Source of the DNA: Synaphobranchus kaupii | Taxonomy: Eukaryota; Chordata; Actinopteri; Anguilliformes; Synaphobranchidae | Direction: 5' to 3' | Assembly: GCA_029718625.1 (NCBI GenBank) | Contig: CM056376.1 | Location: forward strand, 26,956,813 to 27,020,812 | Length of the DNA: 64,000 nt | Shown here: one piece after another, positions 58,561 to 64,000 of the stretch | How positions within the stretch are numbered: position 1 is the stretch's first letter | Layout of the letters: each line of letters opens with the position of its first letter | Notes under the pieces: generated by a model | What the model saw: the letters and a program-made list of their open reading frames with translations, nothing else | Database searches by the model: none | What the model was told of the DNA's origin: nothing | Made by a program: the position numbers and the translations under genes

Positions 58561-60575
58561 TAATTGAAGGTATTCTTTGGTAAATGTGAGAAATGATGGT
58601 GGGGGGAGGAAGGGAAGGGGGGGGGGGTAATGTTGAGATTTAATGTGATGCGCGTTACCCTTCGTTGCTCGCTAGCAGCTGTACGTGTTGGCATTTAACA
58701 AGAGAAAAGAATGGAGACGACAGAGCACAGTTCTGATGCTGTTGGACACACACACCACCCAGCTGATTGGACGGGCTTGACAGCACAGGGACACTGTTGC
58801 CGTCGGCGACGACGGTGCGTGTAGAACAAAGGGAAGCTGAGCCTCCACCATAGACGTTCCACTATAGCCGTTCTCTCTATAGACAGCCTGTGAAAGGAAG
58901 CTGTGGTCTGTGAGATTGGATTCCTGGAAGACGATTGGTTCTGGTGAGTTCCAGGCAGCGTGAGGCCATAGGTCAATGACTGGGCTTGGCTTGACTCACC
59001 GCTTCTAACCGGATGCTCACCTAAACAGAACCATGACTCATCAGCGGTAGTGACTGGCAGTTGGTTCATTAGCCGAGCACATCCCCAGATTTTGGGGGCA
59101 AACTGAACTCATGTCAGCGTGTAGATGTGGCCAGGCTTGCAGTGCCAGAAGGTTGTGGGCTGACAAAGTGAGGCGAGAGTAACAGCCAGTTTCAATGAAC
59201 TCCAGACTGTAAGAAGGACCTTTCAGATAGGAGAAAAAACAGCCAGGCACCAGGACAAGCTTCTTTACTTGTACAATAAATATCACAGTGAAAATCTTAC
59301 CTTGTGACACACTTCATTTTTTCTCCAGCCATTAAATTAACTAGTAGGCTAAGGGGAGCGTATAAGAGTCCACGCTCTTCAGACAGCAGGGGGCGCTGTC
59401 CTAAGAAATTACTTGTCGCAGTGTCCCATTGGCCCTTGTGTTACCTGCAGCATCATTAACTTTAATGGCGAGGTGAAAACTTCATTAGTGTTTTTTAATG
59501 TGGGCCATAAAAAAAATCTTCATTTTTACTGATGGGCTGAAAAATGACAGAAGGGACTACATGTCCCCAAATGCAATACACAGGACCATCGGTCACCCCT
59601 GGCAACCCATTACGGCTGGCTTTCACATCACACTTGGTGCGCTGCAAGAACAGCTGAGACAAATATCCAAACGCTGGATGTTTTTTCAAAATCTCCCTGC
59701 AGTGAATATCGGAAACTGGGCAGAGAGCATATTCTCTGTGGCAAAGGATGAATCTTGTTTTTAAAAATCTTTTTTTATTATCATTTCATAAATTCTTATT
59801 ACCAGCTCATTAAATTTGCGTGATATCTGACGATCCGATGCCCTCCGGTTTGCAAACTCCAATTACTGTTTCAATCGCCTAAAGGAGGAGAGCAATTGAC
59901 TATGGTGCATTACCTATGAGAGGCGATGATGAGGCTAGCAGCAGGGAGAAAGACTACGACTTAAAACATTTTTTAAAAAAGCCCAAAGTTATTTGACTCT
60001 CTTGTGCCAGGAATATAGATAAGAGTTGGGCTGAAATGGTGAAATTCATCAGCCTCTCTCAGTGCCAAGTTAGGGAGTGCGCCAGGGGCCATCAGACCAT
60101 TTCAGCCACAGGTCACAAAGTTTGGGGAAGGGAATGGGCTTTCCAGCGATGCGGAACTGGGAGATTTACATTTGAGCACCGGCAAGAAACCAAAGAAGTA
60201 TTTCAGTGAAGGAATAAATCAGTGAGTTTTGCTCCGGTCGCGAAGAGAGGGATTTTTTATACATACTGTGGCTGTGAACCGTAGCAAACGTCGCACATAA
60301 GCAAGAGACGAGGTGGCCCTTTCACAGTTGTTTAACTGGCTGTAAATCAATTAAACCTGGCGCTTTCATGCAGCGACTTGCCATTATTTTACAGCGCGTT
60401 CCTCCAGATGAACATCTCTGCAGAAGCGAAATGATAACGGGCAGCAGGTGAGGAGTGGCGGGGCCGTGCGCCGCTTTACTCGATCGATATCGGGATCGAT
60501 ATTGAGAAATGATTCAAAACCACACAGCCGCTAATGCCTGCCCCGTCAGAACCAGGCCGAGCAACCGGGCCCCGC

Positions 60576-61385
60576 TGTTATGTCCCGCCTCATGAGTGCG
60601 CCCCTTTAATTCTTAGGTATGCTAATGAGTTTCCTTCGACTCACCTGAGTCTTGACTGATAATTACTGACACCTGTTGTGGATTTGCCTGAGAGCATATG
60701 CATTTGCGGTGTTCTCTAGCTCGAGGTTGGTTCATTTTTGCCTTTGCTTAACTGCATTTTAAAGTAGCATTGTGGTGCTTGTTTCAGGTTGTAGCCTATG
60801 CAGCGCCTACTATATTTTGTAGTTTGTCGTAGTTGCCTGTTGTAGGGGTGCGCATTTTGCCGGTTATATTTATGTGTGATTCCCCATTTTAAAGGCTGGT
60901 CTGACGTATGCAAGCATAATTGTGAATTATATGCCGCTTTGTTTATGCAAAGTGTTTGACAAACTACTTGTTCCCAAGAAGGAACATTTCGGTAGTAAGC
61001 TGCTTGTTTGGTTTGTGGCTACTTTGTTGTGTTGTAGGCTAGTCTGTCCCTCATGTAATCTAGCTACTTGTGTTTTTGTGGAGTAGCCTAAGCTGCTTTT
61101 GTTTGATGTGCTGGTGTGGTACCTGGTAGTGGTGTGGACAACTGAGGAGGTCCAGAGTACGCACGGTGGAGGCACATTTTACCGGGGTTTTGAGAACATT
61201 TTGTCATTCTTGTGTGGAGAATTTTTGTTCTCATTTTGGGGAGGTTGGATACAGGTTTACAAGCTCTTTGGATTCCCGATCTTATGTTTGTCGTGTTTCT
61301 TGTTTGCCCATACTTCTACCAGAACCTTTTTCCCCTTCTTTCATGTCTGTCTACTGTGATATTTTAATAAAATAATTTTGTAACA
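60576..61385 (+). mobile_element. Putative solo LTR, 810 bp
   Basis: The element starts TGTTATGTCCC and ends TTTTGTAACA, so the ends are the inverted TGTTA...TAACA expected of a retrotransposon or retrovirus-like LTR. CCGC stands directly before (60572-60575) and after (61386-61389), a possible 4-base target duplication. AATAAA at 61366-61371, close to the 3' end, fits an LTR polyadenylation signal and gives the + orientation. No internal gag/pol sequence and no second LTR is seen in the window. I cannot assign a family. Open frames inside are short and unsupported. Confidence 0.62.
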
Positions 61386-61501
61386 CCGCCGATTGGCCGA
61401 GGTTATGGTGGGTCATTCGATCAGAGCTTCCAATCTGAAAAGGGGCAAGGGGGTCAATGCTTTCTCTGCTTCCAGGAGGAAATAACTCTGGGAGGTTAGC
61501 T

Positions 61502-62774
61502 GGGCGCTGATCCTCAAGCTGTAGAGCTGCTCTGGGCACTGATCCCAATGTTGTAGGGGCTACTCTCAAGGGTACTGATCCCAATGCTGTAGAGCTGCTC
61601 TGGGCACTGATCCCAATGTTGTAGGGGCTACTCTTAAGGGCATTGATCCCAATGTTGTCGGGGCTACTCTTAAGGGCACTGATCCCGATGCTGTAGAGCC
61701 GCTCTGGGCACTGATCCCGATGCTGTAGGGGCTACTCTGGGCACTGATCCCGATGTTGTAGGGGATACTCTTAAGGGCACTGATCCCGATGCTGTAGGGG
61801 CTACTCTGGGCACTGATCCCGATGCTGTAGGGGCTACTCTGGGCACTGATCCCGATGCTGTAGGGGCTACTCTGGGCACTGATCCCGATGCTGTAGCGCT
61901 GCTCTGAGCACTGATCCCGATGCTGTAGGGGCTGCTCTGGGCACTGATCCCGATGCTGTAGGGGCTACTCTGGGCACTGATCCCGATGCTGTAGGGGCTA
62001 CTCTTAAGGGCACTGATCCCGATGCTGTAGGGGCTGCTCTGGGCACTGATCCCGATGCTGTAGAGCTGCTCTGGGCACTGATCCCGATGCTGTAGAGCTG
62101 CTCTGGGCACTGATCCCGATGCTGTAGGGGCTGCTCTGGGCACTGATCCCGATGTTGTAGGGGCTACTCTGGGCACTGATCCCGATGCTGTAGAGCCGCT
62201 CTGGGCACTGATCCCGATGCTGTAGAGCTGCTCTGGGCACTGATCCCGATGCTGTAGAGCCGCTCTGGGAACTGATCCCGATGCTGTAGGGGCTGCTCTG
62301 GGCACTGATCCCGATGCTGTAGCGCTGCTCTGGGCACTGATCCCGATGCTGTAGGGGCTGCTCTGGGCACTGATCCCGATGCTGTAGAGCCGCTCTGGGC
62401 ACTGATCCCGATGCTGTAGGGGCTACTCTGGGCACTGATCCCGATGCTGTAGAGCCGCTCTGGGCACTGATCCCGATGCTGTAGAGCCGCTCTGGGCACT
62501 GATCCCGATGCTGTAGGGGCTACTCTGGGCACTGATCCCGATGCTGTAGCGCTGCTCTGGGCACTGATCCCGATGCTGTAGGGGCTACTCTGGGCACTGA
62601 TCCCGATGCTGTAGAGCCGCTCTGGGCACTGATCCCGATGCTGTAGGGGCTACTCTGGGCACTGATCCCGATGCTGTAGGGGCTACTCTGGGCACTGATC
62701 CCGATGCTGTAGCACTTCTCTGGGCACTGATCCCGATGCTGTAGAGCCGCTCTGGGCACTGATCCCGATGCTGT
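61502..62774. repeat. 33-bp minisatellite, about 38 copies
   Basis: The unit is GGGCACTGATCCCGATGCTG followed by TAGGGGCTACTCT. Interchangeable variants occur in one part (GGGGCTACTCT, GAGCCGCTCT, GCGCTGCTCT); the left end carries more diverged units (CCCAATGTTG). Open frames on the - strand exist because the unit is 33 bases and are not regarded as genes. Confidence 0.96.
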
Positions 62775-64000
62775 TTCGGGGAGGTACTGAGCACGGGGGT
62801 GGAAGATGGACTGAACAGTTGACGATACAGACACCAAAAGGGAAAATTACTCCCATAAGGTTCTCCTGCCCCAACGGTACATCTCAGTTCCCCTGGCGTG
62901 ATCTGCACCCCCGTAGGGCGGGGGGGTCCAGCATGTCACCGAGATACTGTCACCACGGTAACCTTGACTGCACGGCTCCCCTACAAATTGGGGGCTGATC
63001 TCCTCCTTTAGATTACATTACATCACGCGTCACAAGCACCGCTGGAAACAGGTCACTGACTTTCTTCATGCCATTCCGCGATCATTCTTAACTCGTGTAC
63101 GAGTGTTGTTTTGATGTGTGGCTGTTTATGCGGTTTTAATGATGTAATAAATTCAGTCATTGCTCTACATCACATTACATTCATTCAGCAGATGCTCTTA
63201 TCTGGAGTGGCTTAGAATGTGAATGAGCATGCAAGAGCACCCACATGAGTTTACAGGATTACAGCAGCACTCTTACTCAACCAGACACACTGTAATGTGC
63301 AATACAATTAACCATTTAAGGTGTGAGCTCACAAGTATGTGATTAGAATGTTCTTAACGGATCATTCTGATGCTGATGTAACAATCACTACTGGTGATTG
63401 AAAGCAATGGAGTTCTTGAAGACTGACTGAATTTTGAAAGAGAAAAAAACATTCCAGAAAACCTACTCTTCAAAGGGTAAAGCATATTAGTGAGCTATAC
63501 CCGTTAGAAACAAGTGCAATCATAAATACATACTTGTAATTTAAGTGATAAAGGCCATTAGCATAACGGGCTGGTCGTGGCATGCCTGTTTCCGTGGTGA
63601 TGGGAAAGGAAAGGCGCAGATGGGACCAGCTGGTTTTTATTTGTTATTTGTTATGCATGTTTCCCCGTCCTGCACCCGGCCCGTCAGTGGAACACATCTG
63701 TTTAAGGTGTTTATCATCATCATCCTCAACACCAGCGAGCGTGCAGGGGGGCGGAGGGAAAGGGGGTAATGTTCAGGGAGGAATAGCGCTTATGAATCGC
63801 GCATCGCCAAACTCGAAAGACGGAGGGGGGGGGGGGGGTTTGTGTGTAGGTGCACGTGTGTCAGAATGACCCGGAGGATCACGTTTCCACCAGTGCACCG
63901 CACCGAACTTCCCCCTGGGGATGAGTGAGCAGACACCACCTCAGCGAGCAGACAGACAGACGGACGGACACACCTCTGATCAGTGACAGGAGGGGGAGAG
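62775..64000. other. Non-coding sequence at the right edge
   Basis: No exon is recognised. A fragment of the dispersed 'attcagcagatgctcttatc' repeat lies at about 63166-63300. A poly-G run is near 63825 and a short (GACA)n tract near 63950. Confidence 0.5.

Noticed and set aside
58695..59069. A - strand frame with TADESWFCL, resembling a transposase DESW/DESRF motif
   Set aside because: The resemblance is limited to a few residues, with none of the other catalytic or helix-turn-helix motifs of Tc1/mariner transposases nearby.
61670..62908. Open frames of 105-211 codons on the - strand
   Set aside because: They translate the 33-bp minisatellite; several overlapping frames are equally open and none has splice or domain support.

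Overview
This window is nuclear DNA from a vertebrate, almost certainly a teleost fish. Genes have many short coding exons with GT-AG introns. The non-coding part is rich in tRNA-derived SINEs, short inverted-repeat DNA transposons of hAT and piggyBac type, CA/GA microsatellites, minisatellites and poly-G runs. I see no bacterial-type operon, CRISPR array or rRNA gene.

Bases 1-6895 are intergenic or upstream sequence ending in the CHFR promoter region, which is packed with GTTAGC/GCTAAC motifs. Bases 6896-21390 (+ strand) hold a complete CHFR gene, the checkpoint ubiquitin ligase with FHA and RING domains. I resolved 17 coding exons whose phases all join into a 656-residue protein with an FHA domain, a C3HC4 RING, a cysteine-rich region and a C-terminal PAR-binding zinc finger. 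Its introns carry a 1255-bp hAT-type element with perfect 8-bp target duplications, a 407-bp TTAA-flanked element nested in an older repeat, a SINE, and three minisatellites. Two of these minisatellites lie right beside splice sites.

Bases 21391 to about 26900 are the CHFR 3' UTR and the space between two converging genes. On the - strand, 26919-28107 carries the last two coding exons of a Ser/Pro/Gly-rich protein I do not recognise; its upstream exons were not found. Bases 32253-32752 are exactly 500 Ns, a fixed-size scaffold gap. To its right, 38456-38650 (- strand) is the first coding exon of ARVCF, a p120-catenin family protein, and an 80-bp candidate upstream exon lies at 46889-46968. 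The armadillo-repeat exons of ARVCF, expected at lower coordinates, were not found, so either the gap joins unrelated contigs or ARVCF has a giant intron.

The rest (38.7-64 kb) is non-coding. It holds large minisatellites (30-bp unit x about 57, 45-bp x 8, 14-bp x 11, 33-bp x about 38), an exact 203-bp tandem duplication, a 195-bp hAT-type MITE with perfect target duplications, and an 810-bp putative solo LTR. The long open frames over the minisatellites arise because the units are multiples of three without stops; I do not regard them as genes. I found no clearly new biological system. The most useful leads are the splice-site architecture of CHFR, the dated transposon insertions, and the ARVCF/scaffold-gap problem.
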